Shown here: piece by piece, positions 39,655 through 48,414 of the stretch
Numbering within the stretch: position 1 is the stretch's first letter
Layout: each line of letters begins with the position of its first letter
NCBI RefSeq assembly: GCF_008932115.1
Contig: NZ_CP044543.1
Location: 6,454,501 to 6,518,500, forward strand
From: Bradyrhizobium betae
GTDB lineage: Bacteria > Pseudomonadota > Alphaproteobacteria > Rhizobiales > Xanthobacteraceae
Direction: 5' to 3'
DNA: 64,000 bases
The notes under the pieces: model-generated
Seen by the model: the letters and a program-made list of their open reading frames with translations, nothing else
What the model was told of the DNA's origin: nothing
Databases searched by the model: none
Position numbers and translations under genes: made by a program

Positions 39655-42054
39655 ATGTTACGCATTCGTGCGATCGGCAGCGCGAGCTTGCCCGTGCTTT
39701 GCGGGGTGCTGTCCTCGATCGGCTCCGACGCGCTGGCCCAGGCCAGTCCGCAGGCGCTCCCCGCCGTGACGATCGAGGCGCCGCAGGCTGCCCGGCCCAA
39801 ACCAGTCATTCGGTCGTCGAGGCCCCGCTCTGCTTCGGCCGGTCGTGTGGCGAGGCCCGTTGCGCCGAGCGCGAGCGCCAGCGTACCGACCCAGAGCAGG
39901 GCCGTGACCGCCAGCGCAGCCCGAGATGGTCTCAATCAGGCGCCTGCCGGCCAGACCGCCACGACCATCGATCGCGGCCAGTTCGACAGCCGCCCGTCGT
40001 TTTCGGTCAGCGACGTCCTGCGCGACAGTCCGGGCATCTCGATCAAGCAGGGCAATGGCCCGCGCGATTTCGGCATCTCGATTCGCGGATCCAATGCCCG
40101 GAACGGGTTTGGCATCCGCAATCTCGTCATCTTCGAGGACGGCTTCCCGGTGACGCAGCCGGACGGCCTGTCGCGCAGCGACCTGATCGATCCACACGCC
40201 TATGGCGCCATCGACGTCGTTCGCGGGCCTTCGTCAGCGCTCTACGGCAATTACGCAACCGGCGGCGCGCTCAATTTCCGGACGCGGCCGGGCGGCACGA
40301 TCGACGGCGTCGAATATGGCGTCGATGGCGGCAGTTACGGCTACCTCAACAACTATCTGGCGGCCGGCAAGAAGGTCGGGAATTTCGAGGGCTCGCTGTT
40401 CGCGAGCGACACGCGCGGCGACGGCTATATCGGTAACAGCTGGTTCCATACGCAGACCGTCAACTTCCTCGGAACGCTCAAGGCGACGCCGGACGACCGC
40501 TTCACGGTCAAGATCATCAACAACGACCTCAGCACGCGGCTGCCGATCCGGCAGTCGCTGAACCAGTACTACACCAATCCCTTCCAGCAGGGATGCGCGA
40601 CCGGCGTCACCGCCGCGGTCGGATGCGGCACGGTCACGCTGAACAACAACGGCTTCAACCCGACCGCCGGAACCGACAAGGAGACGGCCGTGCAGGCCGG
40701 GCTCGGCCGCAACGACCGCCGCACTATCGTCGGCGGCCGGTGGGAGCACGATTTCGACAACACCACGACCTGGCGCAACCAGTTTGTCTTCGACGACAGG
40801 AACATCAGCCAGCCGACAGGCACGACCAGCGCGATCGGAGATTTTCCCTCGTACAATTACATGAGCGATCTCACCAAGCGCGGCGAGATCCTTGGATTGG
40901 AATCGACCGCGTTCTTCGGCGCCTTCTACAATACGCTGACGGCCTCGAGTGACACCCGAAACGTGATGCCGGGAGGGAATGCCACGCTCGGCAGGCTGTC
41001 GAGCAATCTCTATAGCGAAACAACCAATTATGGCGTGCGCGCGCGGGAAGAGCTCAGGCTGACGACCTCGTTGACGGCGGTTGCGGGCGTTGGCTGGGAA
41101 ACCACCGTTCTGAAAGGAACAAACACGGCCTATTCGTACGCCGGTCCCACGGGCATCACCACGACGACCCTCACGACGGCGGACCGGCAGTTTCAAAATA
41201 CCGCACCGGAGCTGGCGCTGCTCTACAATCTCAACAACGAGTGGCTGTTCCGAGGACGCGTCGCCACGGGATACGGCACGCCGCAGGTTTCGAATCTGTT
41301 CGTGGTTCAGACTGGATTATCGGGCAACAACACCCAGCTCCAGGCCCAGAAAAATCTCGGCTACGACATCGGATTTGATTGGACGCCGAATAACGCGCTC
41401 AAGCTCAGCGCCACCGGCTTCTACGAGTTCTTCCGCAACGAAATCGTTAACCAGGCTACTCAAACCACTGGCGTGACCTATTCGTTCAACGCACCGCGAT
41501 CGGAGCACCGCGGCATCGAGCTTGCCGCCGACTGGAAGTTTTATCCAGGCTGGCGGTTCATGGCGGCATACACCTATCTCGACGAGGTCTACACCGACTA
41601 CGTCGAGAACATCACAAAGGGTGTTGTGTTCAGCTTCAACCGGGCAGGCAACAAGATCCCCGGCGTCTCGCCCAACGAGCTCACGGCCCGGGTTGGCTAC
41701 GACGAATTCGCCGGGCCGCTGGCGGGGCTCGGGGGCTTCGTCGAGGTCCAGTGGAAGGACTCATTCTACATGGACAATGCAAATCTGCTGAAGGCGCCAG
41801 GTTATGAGCTGGTCAATTTGAACGTCCACTACAAGACTGATCTGGTGTCCGACACCTTTAGATCCCTGAACCTGTTCCTCGAGGTCAGAAATGTGTTCGA
41901 CCGCACCTATGTTGCGTCGGCAAACAATATCGCCAACACGGTTTCGACGACCGGAGTTCAAGATCTTGCGAGCACGCTAGCAAACACGACGGGATCGATC
42001 TATGCGGGCTCGCCGCGCCTGTTCGTTGCGGGTATGAAGGTGGCGTTCAAATGA
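39655..42054 (+). CDS. TonB-dependent outer-membrane receptor of the copper operon (PcuB-like)
   Basis: The 799-residue protein has a signal peptide (MLRIRAIGSASLPVLCGVLSSIGSDALA). An extended Pro/Ala-rich region with a TonB-box-like LPAVTIEAP follows, then the plug domain (SVSDVLRDSPGISIKQGNGP, GPSSALYGNYATGGALNFRT) and a 22-stranded barrel ending FVAGMKVAFK. The frame is open further upstream (TTG 39580, ATG 39616 and 39637), but ATG 39655 after AGGAATTCAAG gives the signal peptide. Copper is inferred as the cargo from the downstream genes. It overlaps the next gene by 4 bases. Confidence 0.85.
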   Translation: MLRIRAIGSASLPVLCGVLSSIGSDALAQASPQALPAVTIEAPQAARPKPVIRSSRPRSASAGRVARPVAPSASASVPTQSRAVTASAARDGLNQAPAGQTATTIDRGQFDSRPSFSVSDVLRDSPGISIKQGNGPRDFGISIRGSNARNGFGIRNLVIFEDGFPVTQPDGLSRSDLIDPHAYGAIDVVRGPSSALYGNYATGGALNFRTRPGGTIDGVEYGVDGGSYGYLNNYLAAGKKVGNFEGSLFASDTRGDGYIGNSWFHTQTVNFLGTLKATPDDRFTVKIINNDLSTRLPIRQSLNQYYTNPFQQGCATGVTAAVGCGTVTLNNNGFNPTAGTDKETAVQAGLGRNDRRTIVGGRWEHDFDNTTTWRNQFVFDDRNISQPTGTTSAIGDFPSYNYMSDLTKRGEILGLESTAFFGAFYNTLTASSDTRNVMPGGNATLGRLSSNLYSETTNYGVRAREELRLTTSLTAVAGVGWETTVLKGTNTAYSYAGPTGITTTTLTTADRQFQNTAPELALLYNLNNEWLFRGRVATGYGTPQVSNLFVVQTGLSGNNTQLQAQKNLGYDIGFDWTPNNALKLSATGFYEFFRNEIVNQATQTTGVTYSFNAPRSEHRGIELAADWKFYPGWRFMAAYTYLDEVYTDYVENITKGVVFSFNRAGNKIPGVSPNELTARVGYDEFAGPLAGLGGFVEVQWKDSFYMDNANLLKAPGYELVNLNVHYKTDLVSDTFRSLNLFLEVRNVFDRTYVASANNIANTVSTTGVQDLASTLANTTGSIYAGSPRLFVAGMKVAFK

Positions 42055-43292
42055 TCCGGGCTCTCGAAGGGAGTCGGCCCATGCTCCGAAGCGGCTTGCT
42101 CGGGATCGTCGCTTTCGCATTCCTGCAGGGCTCGGCGTTCGCGCAGATGCACGGTCAGCACGCGTCAGAAGCGGCGTGTGACGAGCCGACATTGCGCTGC
42201 GCAACCAAGGCGACGCCTGCGTTCGGTCCGGACGGAAAGCTGTGGCTTGCCTGGATGGCGGGAGGGCAGGTATCGGTTGCGAGCTCGCAGGATGCGGGGC
42301 GCAGTTTCTCGGCTCCCGTCCAGGTCACGACCACGCGGCTGAATCTCGATTGGGGGCCGGACGCGCGGCCGAAGATCGTGGTCGATCGCAAGGGCGGCAT
42401 TGCTCTGGCATTCTCGATCTTCAGGGACGAGGCGTTCAACGGCCAAGTGCTCTACACGCGCTCCGGCGATGGCGGGAAGAGCTTTGCCGAGCTGAAGCCC
42501 ATCACCGCAAACAACGAGAGCCAGCGTTTTGAGGCGCTTGCGCTCGATCAGGATGGGACGATCTTCGCGGCCTGGCTCGACAAGCGCAATCGTGTCCCCG
42601 CAAAGGACGCGGGCCGGAAGTACGAGGGGGCAGGGCTGTTCTTTGCCTCGTCGCGCGATGGCGGCGCTACCTACGCAGAGGCCAGCCTCGCGCGCGACAA
42701 CACCTGCGAATGTTGCCGATTGGGGTTGGCGTTCGCAGCGCCGGGGCGGCCGGCCGTGATCTTCAGGAACATTTTTGACGGCGGCGTGCGCGATCATGCC
42801 GTCATGACGTTCACCGATGTCTCGACACCGGGGGAAATCCGTCGGGTCAGCAACGACGATTGGCAGATCAACGCCTGCCCGCACCACGGGCCGAGCCTCA
42901 CCGTTGCACCGAACGGAACCTATCACGTCGCCTGGTATACGAATGGGAAGGCGCGGAAGGGATTGTTCTACGCGCACTCGCGCGACGAAGGCCGCACATT
43001 CTCGGCGCCCGTGGGAATCGGGCAGCCGGGCCGCAATCCGACGCGTCCCTTTGTGCTCGTGGGTCCCGCTGGAACGGTGATGGTGTGGAAGGAGTTCGAC
43101 GGCGAGAAGACTTCGGTTCAGATGATGATTTCGCGCGACGATGGCGACACGTGGTCGCCGCCCAAGACGATATCGAGCACGACCGACACCTCCGACCATC
43201 CCTTGCTGATTTCCAATGGCCGCCAGACCTATCTGTCATGGATGACGAAGGCGGACGGCTATCGCCTTACAGCGATCGAGGACCAACCATGA
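42051..43292 (+). CDS. periplasmic beta-propeller (sialidase-like) protein with Cys/His motifs
   Basis: The 413-residue protein has a signal peptide ending SAFA and a mature N-terminus QMHGQH. Repeated Asp-box-like units (SSQDAGRSFSAP, TRSGDGGKSF, SSRDGGATY, HSRDEGRTFSAP, SRDDGDTWSPP) mark a five- or six-bladed propeller of the sialidase superfamily. It is not likely a sialidase: instead it has a CECC cluster (C219, C221, C222) and CPHHGPS (C276, H278, H279) that look like metal sites. It overlaps the receptor gene and the thioredoxin gene by 4 bases each, so it belongs to the copper pathway by context. Function is unknown. ATG 42081 is a possible alternative start. Confidence 0.75.
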   Translation: MIRALEGSRPMLRSGLLGIVAFAFLQGSAFAQMHGQHASEAACDEPTLRCATKATPAFGPDGKLWLAWMAGGQVSVASSQDAGRSFSAPVQVTTTRLNLDWGPDARPKIVVDRKGGIALAFSIFRDEAFNGQVLYTRSGDGGKSFAELKPITANNESQRFEALALDQDGTIFAAWLDKRNRVPAKDAGRKYEGAGLFFASSRDGGATYAEASLARDNTCECCRLGLAFAAPGRPAVIFRNIFDGGVRDHAVMTFTDVSTPGEIRRVSNDDWQINACPHHGPSLTVAPNGTYHVAWYTNGKARKGLFYAHSRDEGRTFSAPVGIGQPGRNPTRPFVLVGPAGTVMVWKEFDGEKTSVQMMISRDDGDTWSPPKTISSTTDTSDHPLLISNGRQTYLSWMTKADGYRLTAIEDQP

Positions 43293-43786
43293 CACGTCGA
43301 TTTGCAGGCATTCTGGGGCTGGGTATCCTGATCGCATCGGTGGCCGCGCTCACCGCGGCGCCGGCCCTGAAACCGTTCGAGCGAGGCACCTGGCAGAGCG
43401 TTCTCACGGAGCATGCGGGCCGCCCGACGCTCGTGCATTTCTGGGGCGTGACCTGTGGTCCCTGCAAGGTCGAGCTGCCGCTGCTCGGGCAGTTTGCGAA
43501 GGACCATCCGGGAATCGATGTGGTCACGATCAGCGCCGATCTCGTGCCGAACCTGCCGGCGGCGACGCAATCGATGCTCGACAAGGCTGGGCTGTCGTCC
43601 ACCGAGAACTTCATCTTCAATGACGGTTTTGTCGAGCGTTTGAGGTTCGAGATCGATCCTGCCTGGCAGGGCGACATCCCCAGGACTATGCTGGTCTCCC
43701 GGGACGGGACCGTCACGACGATCGAAGGTTCTGCTGAAATGGTCGATCTCGAAAAATGGTCGGCGCAACAACTCTCCACACACTGA
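43289..43786 (+). CDS. TlpA-like periplasmic thioredoxin
   Basis: The 165-residue protein has a hydrophobic N-terminal signal or anchor (FAGILGLGILIASVAALTAAPA) and a thioredoxin fold with active site WGVTCGPCKVE and the cis-proline loop GDIPRTMLVSRDG. It belongs to the TlpA/ResA class of periplasmic reductases. In B. japonicum, TlpA-type proteins reduce copper-chaperone or oxidase cysteines (known for the family). Here it may keep the CECC cysteines of the propeller or other copper sites reduced (inference). ATG 43289 overlaps the preceding stop as ATGA. Confidence 0.85.
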   Translation: MTRRFAGILGLGILIASVAALTAAPALKPFERGTWQSVLTEHAGRPTLVHFWGVTCGPCKVELPLLGQFAKDHPGIDVVTISADLVPNLPAATQSMLDKAGLSSTENFIFNDGFVERLRFEIDPAWQGDIPRTMLVSRDGTVTTIEGSAEMVDLEKWSAQQLSTH

Positions 43787-43814
43787 CATTCAATCTGCAA
43801 ACGGGAAGACTGAT

Positions 43815-44336
43815 ATGAAGACGATCTTGAAAGATGTGATGTTCGCGGCGTTCGCACTGGCGCTCTGCGCTGCACCAGCCGTGGCCGACGACGTCAAGGC
43901 GGGTGATCTCGTCATCTCGCAGGCGTGGAGCCGGGCGACGCCGGGCGGCGCCAAGGTTGCCGGTGGCTATCTCACCATCGAGAACAAGGGTGCGGCGGCC
44001 GACAGGCTGGTCAGCGTTTCCGCCGATATCGCGGGCAAGGCCGAAGTCCACGAGATGGCGATCGACAATGGCGTGATGAAGATGCGTCCGCTCGACAAGG
44101 GCCTCGTTATTGATCCCGGCAAGACGGTGAAGCTCGCCCCCGGCGGTTACCATCTGATGCTCCAGGAGTTGAAGGGCGCGTTCAAGCAGGGCGACAAGGT
44201 CCCGGTGACGCTTCAGTTCGAGAAGGCCGGCAAGGTCGCCGTCTCCCTCGACGTGCAGGGCGTCGGCGCGCAGGCGCCCGGCGACGGCGGGCACATGATG
44301 AAGAAGATGCCGGATCATTCGGGAATGAAAATGTGA
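43815..44336 (+). CDS. pcuC: periplasmic copper chaperone PCuAC, PcuC
   Basis: The 173-residue protein delivers copper to cytochrome oxidase assembly. It has a signal peptide (MKTILKDVMFAAFALALCAAPAVA) and the PCuAC copper motif: H79 (VHEMAI), M90 (VMKMRPL), H113 and M115 (YHLML). These four numbers are those I recall for the Cu(I) ligands of B. japonicum PcuC, which was shown to be needed for aa3 oxidase biogenesis and symbiosis. The C-terminus adds a Met/His-rich tail, GGHMMKKMPDHSGMKM, a likely second copper site. The stop overlaps the next start by one base. Confidence 0.9.
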   Translation: MKTILKDVMFAAFALALCAAPAVADDVKAGDLVISQAWSRATPGGAKVAGGYLTIENKGAAADRLVSVSADIAGKAEVHEMAIDNGVMKMRPLDKGLVIDPGKTVKLAPGGYHLMLQELKGAFKQGDKVPVTLQFEKAGKVAVSLDVQGVGAQAPGDGGHMMKKMPDHSGMKM

Positions 44337-44770
44337 TGAAACCGATCAAGGCTCCCATGACCTCGCGTCGTACCATCACGGGCCTCTTGCTCGGAGCGGC
44401 CGCGTTGCTGTCGGTTGCGACGACACCGCTTGTGGCGGCGACCGACGACGACAGCTTCTTCACCCATCTGCACACCGACAAAGCGATGGCCAATGTTACG
44501 GTCTCGCCGGGCCGCGCCGGCCCGGTCGAGATCGCCATCCAGCTCGAGACGACGGATGAGGCGCCGCTCACGGCCAAGGCCGTGTCGGTGACGCTCGTGG
44601 AGTCACAGACCGGCAGGAAGCTCGCGCCGGTCGAGGCTTCGCGTGACGGCGAGGACAGCTGGCACGTGAAGGTCGCGCAATTGACGCCGGGACGCTGGAT
44701 GCTGGGTCTCGGAATCTCGATCTCCGAGGCCGATCATGTCAGCATCGAATCTCCGATCCTGATCAAATGA
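44336..44770 (+). CDS. YtkA/FixH-like periplasmic domain, homologous to the tail of CopCD
   Basis: The 144-residue protein has a twin-arginine-like signal (TSRRTITGLLLGAAALLS) and one beta-sandwich domain. Its block FFTHLHTDKAMANVTVSPGR (H44, H46) closely matches the C-terminal domain of the CopC-CopD fusion two genes downstream (IHIHGDKAMFQVLVSPGK). The ends WHVKVAQLTPGRWMLGLGI and WHVRKVDLPFAGRWHVRI also align. It is therefore a stand-alone copy of the YcnJ-tail domain. The HxHxDKAM motif suggests metal binding (inference). ATG 44336 is used; a GTG one codon earlier is in frame. Confidence 0.75.
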   Translation: MKPIKAPMTSRRTITGLLLGAAALLSVATTPLVAATDDDSFFTHLHTDKAMANVTVSPGRAGPVEIAIQLETTDEAPLTAKAVSVTLVESQTGRKLAPVEASRDGEDSWHVKVAQLTPGRWMLGLGISISEADHVSIESPILIK

Positions 44771-44790
44771 CCACGTTGAGGAAGACGACC

Positions 44791-45309
44791 ATGTCGAAGC
44801 GATCCTGCCTGTTTCTGATCGCCGCGCTCACCGCATCGCCTGCGGCGGCGCATATCACGCTCGAGACCAGGCAGGCGGCGGTCGGCTCGTATTACAAGGC
44901 CGTCTTCGCCGTCCCGCACGGTTGCAAGGGCTCGCCCACGGTGAAGATCCGTGTGCAGATTCCGGAAGGCGTGATCGCTGTGAAGCCGATGCCGAAGGCG
45001 GGCTGGAGCGTCGATGTCGTCGAGGGCAAATATGCCGTTGAGTACGACTACCACGGCAACAAGCTTTCTTCCGGCGTCAAGGAGGTCGCCTGGTCCGGCG
45101 GCAAGCTGCCGGACCATAATTACGACGAGTTCGTCATCAGCAGCTTCCTCACGGGCAGCCTGAAGCCGAACACCACGCTGTATTTCCCGGTCGTGCAGGA
45201 ATGCGAGACCGGCGTCAGCCGCTGGATCGAGATCCCCGTGGAGGGCGCAAAGCATTCGCACGAAGGCAATTCGCCGGCGCCCGGCCTGAAGCTGTTGCCA
45301 AAGCCCTGA
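44791..45309 (+). CDS. YcnI-family (DUF1775) periplasmic copper-binding protein
   Basis: The 172-residue protein has a signal peptide ending SPAAA, so the mature protein begins with His (HITLETRQA). In characterised YcnI proteins this N-terminal His forms a mono-histidine copper brace together with a Glu and a Trp. Both occur here (E of HITLE and GWSVDVVEG). Cysteines lie in HGCKGSP and QECETG. ATG 44791, 10 bases after GAGG, is preferred; ATG 44767 overlapping the previous stop would add eight residues. It overlaps CopCD by one base. YcnI-YcnJ pairing is the usual context. Confidence 0.85.
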   Translation: MSKRSCLFLIAALTASPAAAHITLETRQAAVGSYYKAVFAVPHGCKGSPTVKIRVQIPEGVIAVKPMPKAGWSVDVVEGKYAVEYDYHGNKLSSGVKEVAWSGGKLPDHNYDEFVISSFLTGSLKPNTTLYFPVVQECETGVSRWIEIPVEGAKHSHEGNSPAPGLKLLPKP

Positions 45310-46871
45310 TGCGCCTGCTCGCTGCGCTTGCGACGCTGCTCCTCGTTGTTGGCGTTGCAACAGGGGTGTGGGCGCATGCGGCGCTGGTCTCGGTCGAGCC
45401 GGCGAGCGGCAGCATGCTTGCGAGCGCGCCGAAGGCGGTGGAGCTGCGTTTCAATGAGGTGGTGACGTCAGGCGCGATCCGACTGATCGACGGCGCGGGC
45501 AGGGCGCGGGACGACGCCCGCGTCAGCGCATCGGGTGAAACCATCTCGGTTGCGATGCCGCCGGACCTGCCGCAGGGCACCGCGGTCTTGAGCTATCGCG
45601 TGATCTCGCAGGATGGCCATCCCATCGCCGGATCGGTGATCTTCTCGATCGGTATGCCGACGGGGACGCAGCCTCCGGCAAATGCCGACGGCGGATTGAA
45701 TGCGCTGATCTGGCTGGCGCGGATTGGTCTCTATCTCGGGCTGTTCGTCGGCGTCGGCGGCGTGTTTTTTGCGAGATGGATCGCGTGGGCGATGACCGGC
45801 ATGACCGTTCTGCGCGTGTCGCTCGTGATCGGACTTCCCTGCGCCGTTGCCTCTCTCGGTCTGTTGGGCCTCGATCTCCTCGGCCTGCCGCTGGCGGCTC
45901 TCGCGACGGCCGCGCCCTGGAAAGTCGCATTCGCGACCAGCGCCGGTCCCGCATTGCTGGTCGCCATGGCTGCGATGCTGTGCGCTCTGCTGGCGCTGCG
46001 CGGCGCATGGTACGCGCGTGCGCTTGCGATCGTCGCCTTGGTCTGCGTCGGCCTCTCGCTCGCCATGACCGGGCACGCGGCCACAGCGCCGCCGGAGGCG
46101 CTGACCCGGCCGGCGATCTTTCTTCATGTGCTCGGCGTCACCATCTGGATCGGTGCTCTCGCGCCGCTGGCCACGCTCTTGTCGCGGCCGTCGGCCGAGA
46201 CGCTCCCTGTCGTGAACCGTTTTTCCCGCATTGCCGCGCTGGCGGTCGGCGTGCTGGCCGTGACCGGCCTTGCGCTCGCGTTCGTCCAGCTCGAAAAGCC
46301 GTCTGCGCTCGTCGAGACCCGCTATGGCCTGATCCTCTCGGTCAAGCTCGTGCTGGTCATCCTGCTGCTGGGACTTGCCGCACTCAATCGGTTCCGGCTG
46401 ACGCCGGCCCTGGCGCGGGATGGAAAAGCCGCGACCACGCTCAAGCGCTCGATCCTGCTGGAATGTGCCATCGCGCTGGCGATCTTCGCCGTCGTCGCCG
46501 GCTGGCGCTTTACGCCGCCGCCGCGGACCATCATTCCGGAGACGCCGCTGGCGATCCACATCCACGGCGACAAGGCGATGTTCCAGGTGCTGGTCTCGCC
46601 GGGCAAGGCAGGCGTCGACGATTTCGTGCTCCAGCTCATGACCGGCGAAGGGGCGCTGCTCAAGGCCAGCGAGGTGACGCTGACGCTTAGCCTGCCCGAA
46701 CGAGGCGTCGAGCCGATGGAGCGGGACGCCTCGCTGGGGCCGGATGGCTATTGGCATGTGCGCAAGGTCGATCTGCCCTTTGCCGGCCGCTGGCATGTTC
46801 GGATCGACGCGCTGGTGAGTGATTTCGAGAAGATCACGCTGGAGGACGAGCTTGAGGTTGGGGCGCCTTGA
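45309..46871 (+). CDS. copper transport protein, CopC-CopD fusion with YtkA-like tail (YcnJ/PcuE type)
   Basis: The 520-residue protein has three parts. After a signal peptide, the CopC domain starts AHAALVSVEPASGSML, with His 23 at the mature N-terminus, and has ISQDGHPIAGS with the second copper His. Residues about 130-415 form a CopD membrane domain of eight helices with HVLGVTIWIGALAP. The last 110 residues are a periplasmic domain with HIHGDKAM. The same fusion is known as YcnJ in Bacillus, involved in copper uptake. B. japonicum PcuE is described as its counterpart. It closes the operon. ATG 45309 overlaps the YcnI stop. Confidence 0.9.
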   Translation: MRLLAALATLLLVVGVATGVWAHAALVSVEPASGSMLASAPKAVELRFNEVVTSGAIRLIDGAGRARDDARVSASGETISVAMPPDLPQGTAVLSYRVISQDGHPIAGSVIFSIGMPTGTQPPANADGGLNALIWLARIGLYLGLFVGVGGVFFARWIAWAMTGMTVLRVSLVIGLPCAVASLGLLGLDLLGLPLAALATAAPWKVAFATSAGPALLVAMAAMLCALLALRGAWYARALAIVALVCVGLSLAMTGHAATAPPEALTRPAIFLHVLGVTIWIGALAPLATLLSRPSAETLPVVNRFSRIAALAVGVLAVTGLALAFVQLEKPSALVETRYGLILSVKLVLVILLLGLAALNRFRLTPALARDGKAATTLKRSILLECAIALAIFAVVAGWRFTPPPRTIIPETPLAIHIHGDKAMFQVLVSPGKAGVDDFVLQLMTGEGALLKASEVTLTLSLPERGVEPMERDASLGPDGYWHVRKVDLPFAGRWHVRIDALVSDFEKITLEDELEVGAP

Positions 46872-47022
46872 GGCGTGTCGTCGCGGCTCAAGCTGAACCT
46901 GAAGCCAACGGAAAAATGACAGGAATTCCGTCGCCTTAGCGGCTTTTCCTCATTCCCGGTCTTGTGTTTTTGCTCCCAATCCGGTTTCACTGCAGGCGAT
47001 CACTGATTCCCAGAGTATTGCC

Positions 47023-48342
47023 ATGCGGTTGTCGCGGTTCTTTCTGCCCATTCTGAAGGAAAATCCGAAAGAGGCGGAGATCGTCTCGCATCGCCTGATG
47101 CTGCGCGCCGGCATGATCCGCCAGGAGGCGGCCGGCATCTATGCCTGGCTGCCGCTCGGGTTTCGGGTGCTGAAGAAGATCGAGCAGATCGTGCGTGAGG
47201 AGCAGGACCGCGCCGGTGCGCTGGAACTCTTGATGCCGACGCTCCAACTCGCCGATCTCTGGCGCGAGAGCGGGCGCTACGACGCCTATGGTCCGGAGAT
47301 GCTTCGCATCGCCGACCGCCACAAGCGCGAACTTCTTTACGGGCCGACCAACGAGGAAATGATCACCGAGATCTTCCGCGCCTACGTCAAGTCCTACAAG
47401 AGCCTGCCGCTCAATCTCTATCATATCCAATGGAAATTCCGCGACGAGCAGCGTCCGCGTTTCGGCGTGATGCGCGGCCGCGAGTTCCTGATGAAGGACG
47501 CCTATTCGTTCGACCTCAACGAGGCTGCAGCGCGCGTCGCCTACAACAAGATGTTCGTCGCGTATTTGCGCACTTTCGCGCGGATGGGACTGAAGGCGAT
47601 CCCGATGCGCGCCGAGACTGGCCCGATCGGCGGCGATCTCAGCCACGAATTCATCGTGCTGGCCGAGACCGGCGAATCCGGCGTCTTCATCAATCGCGAC
47701 GTGCTGGACCTGCCGGTGCCGGGCGAGGACGTCGACTACGAGGCCGATCTGACGCCGATCATCAAGCAGTGGACTTCGGTCTATGCCGCCACCGAGGACG
47801 TTCACGACGCCGCGCGGTTCGAGCAGGAAGTGCCCGAAGACAAGCGGGTGAACACCCGCGGCATCGAGGTCGGCCAGATCTTCTATTTCGGTACGAAATA
47901 TTCCGACGCCATGAAGGCGCTGGTAGCGGGCCCTGACGGCGTCGACGTGCCGATCCATGGCGGCTCCTATGGCGTCGGCGTCTCGCGCCTGCTCGGCGCC
48001 ATCATCGAGGCCTGCCATGACGATGCCGGCATCAAATGGCCCGAAGCAGTCGCCCCGTTCCGCGCCGTGATACTGAACCTCAAGCAGGGCGATGCCGCGG
48101 TCGATGCGGCCTGCGAGAAGCTCTACGCCGAACTCGCCGCCAAGGGCGTCGATGTGCTCTACGACGACACCGACCAGCGCGCCGGCGCCAAATTCGCCGC
48201 GGCCGACCTGATCGGCATCCCCTGGCAAATCATGATCGGGCCGAAGGGACTTGCCGACGGCAGGATCGAGCTGAAGCGGCGTAGCGACGGCTCACGCGAG
48301 AATCTGTCACCTGCGGACGTGATTGCCCGGCTGGTCGCCTGA
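47023..48342 (+). CDS. proS: prolyl-tRNA synthetase, short alphaproteobacterial type
   Basis: The enzyme charges tRNA-Pro. The 439-residue product is a class II synthetase of the short type, lacking the long editing insertion of the E. coli enzyme. It has [36 protein letters not shown], the motif 2 stretch [20 protein letters not shown], motif 3 in [17 protein letters not shown], and an anticodon-binding domain with [17 protein letters not shown]. There is no strong ribosome site before ATG 47023. proS-lolC-lolD is a common alphaproteobacterial order. Confidence 0.95.
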   Translation: MRLSRFFLPILKENPKEAEIVSHRLMLRAGMIRQEAAGIYAWLPLGFRVLKKIEQIVREEQDRAGALELLMPTLQLADLWRESGRYDAYGPEMLRIADRHKRELLYGPTNEEMITEIFRAYVKSYKSLPLNLYHIQWKFRDEQRPRFGVMRGREFLMKDAYSFDLNEAAARVAYNKMFVAYLRTFARMGLKAIPMRAETGPIGGDLSHEFIVLAETGESGVFINRDVLDLPVPGEDVDYEADLTPIIKQWTSVYAATEDVHDAARFEQEVPEDKRVNTRGIEVGQIFYFGTKYSDAMKALVAGPDGVDVPIHGGSYGVGVSRLLGAIIEACHDDAGIKWPEAVAPFRAVILNLKQGDAAVDAACEKLYAELAAKGVDVLYDDTDQRAGAKFAAADLIGIPWQIMIGPKGLADGRIELKRRSDGSRENLSPADVIARLVA

Positions 48343-48414
48343 ATAGTGTTCATCGCGCGATAATGGGCCGGCAATCCGGCCACAATTGACCCCGAATCAT
48401 GGGATTATCAAGCG

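Noticed and set aside
42051..43292. Annotation as a true sialidase
   Set aside because: Asp boxes alone do not make a sialidase. The catalytic Arg triad and Tyr/Glu pair were not recognised, and the context is copper uptake.
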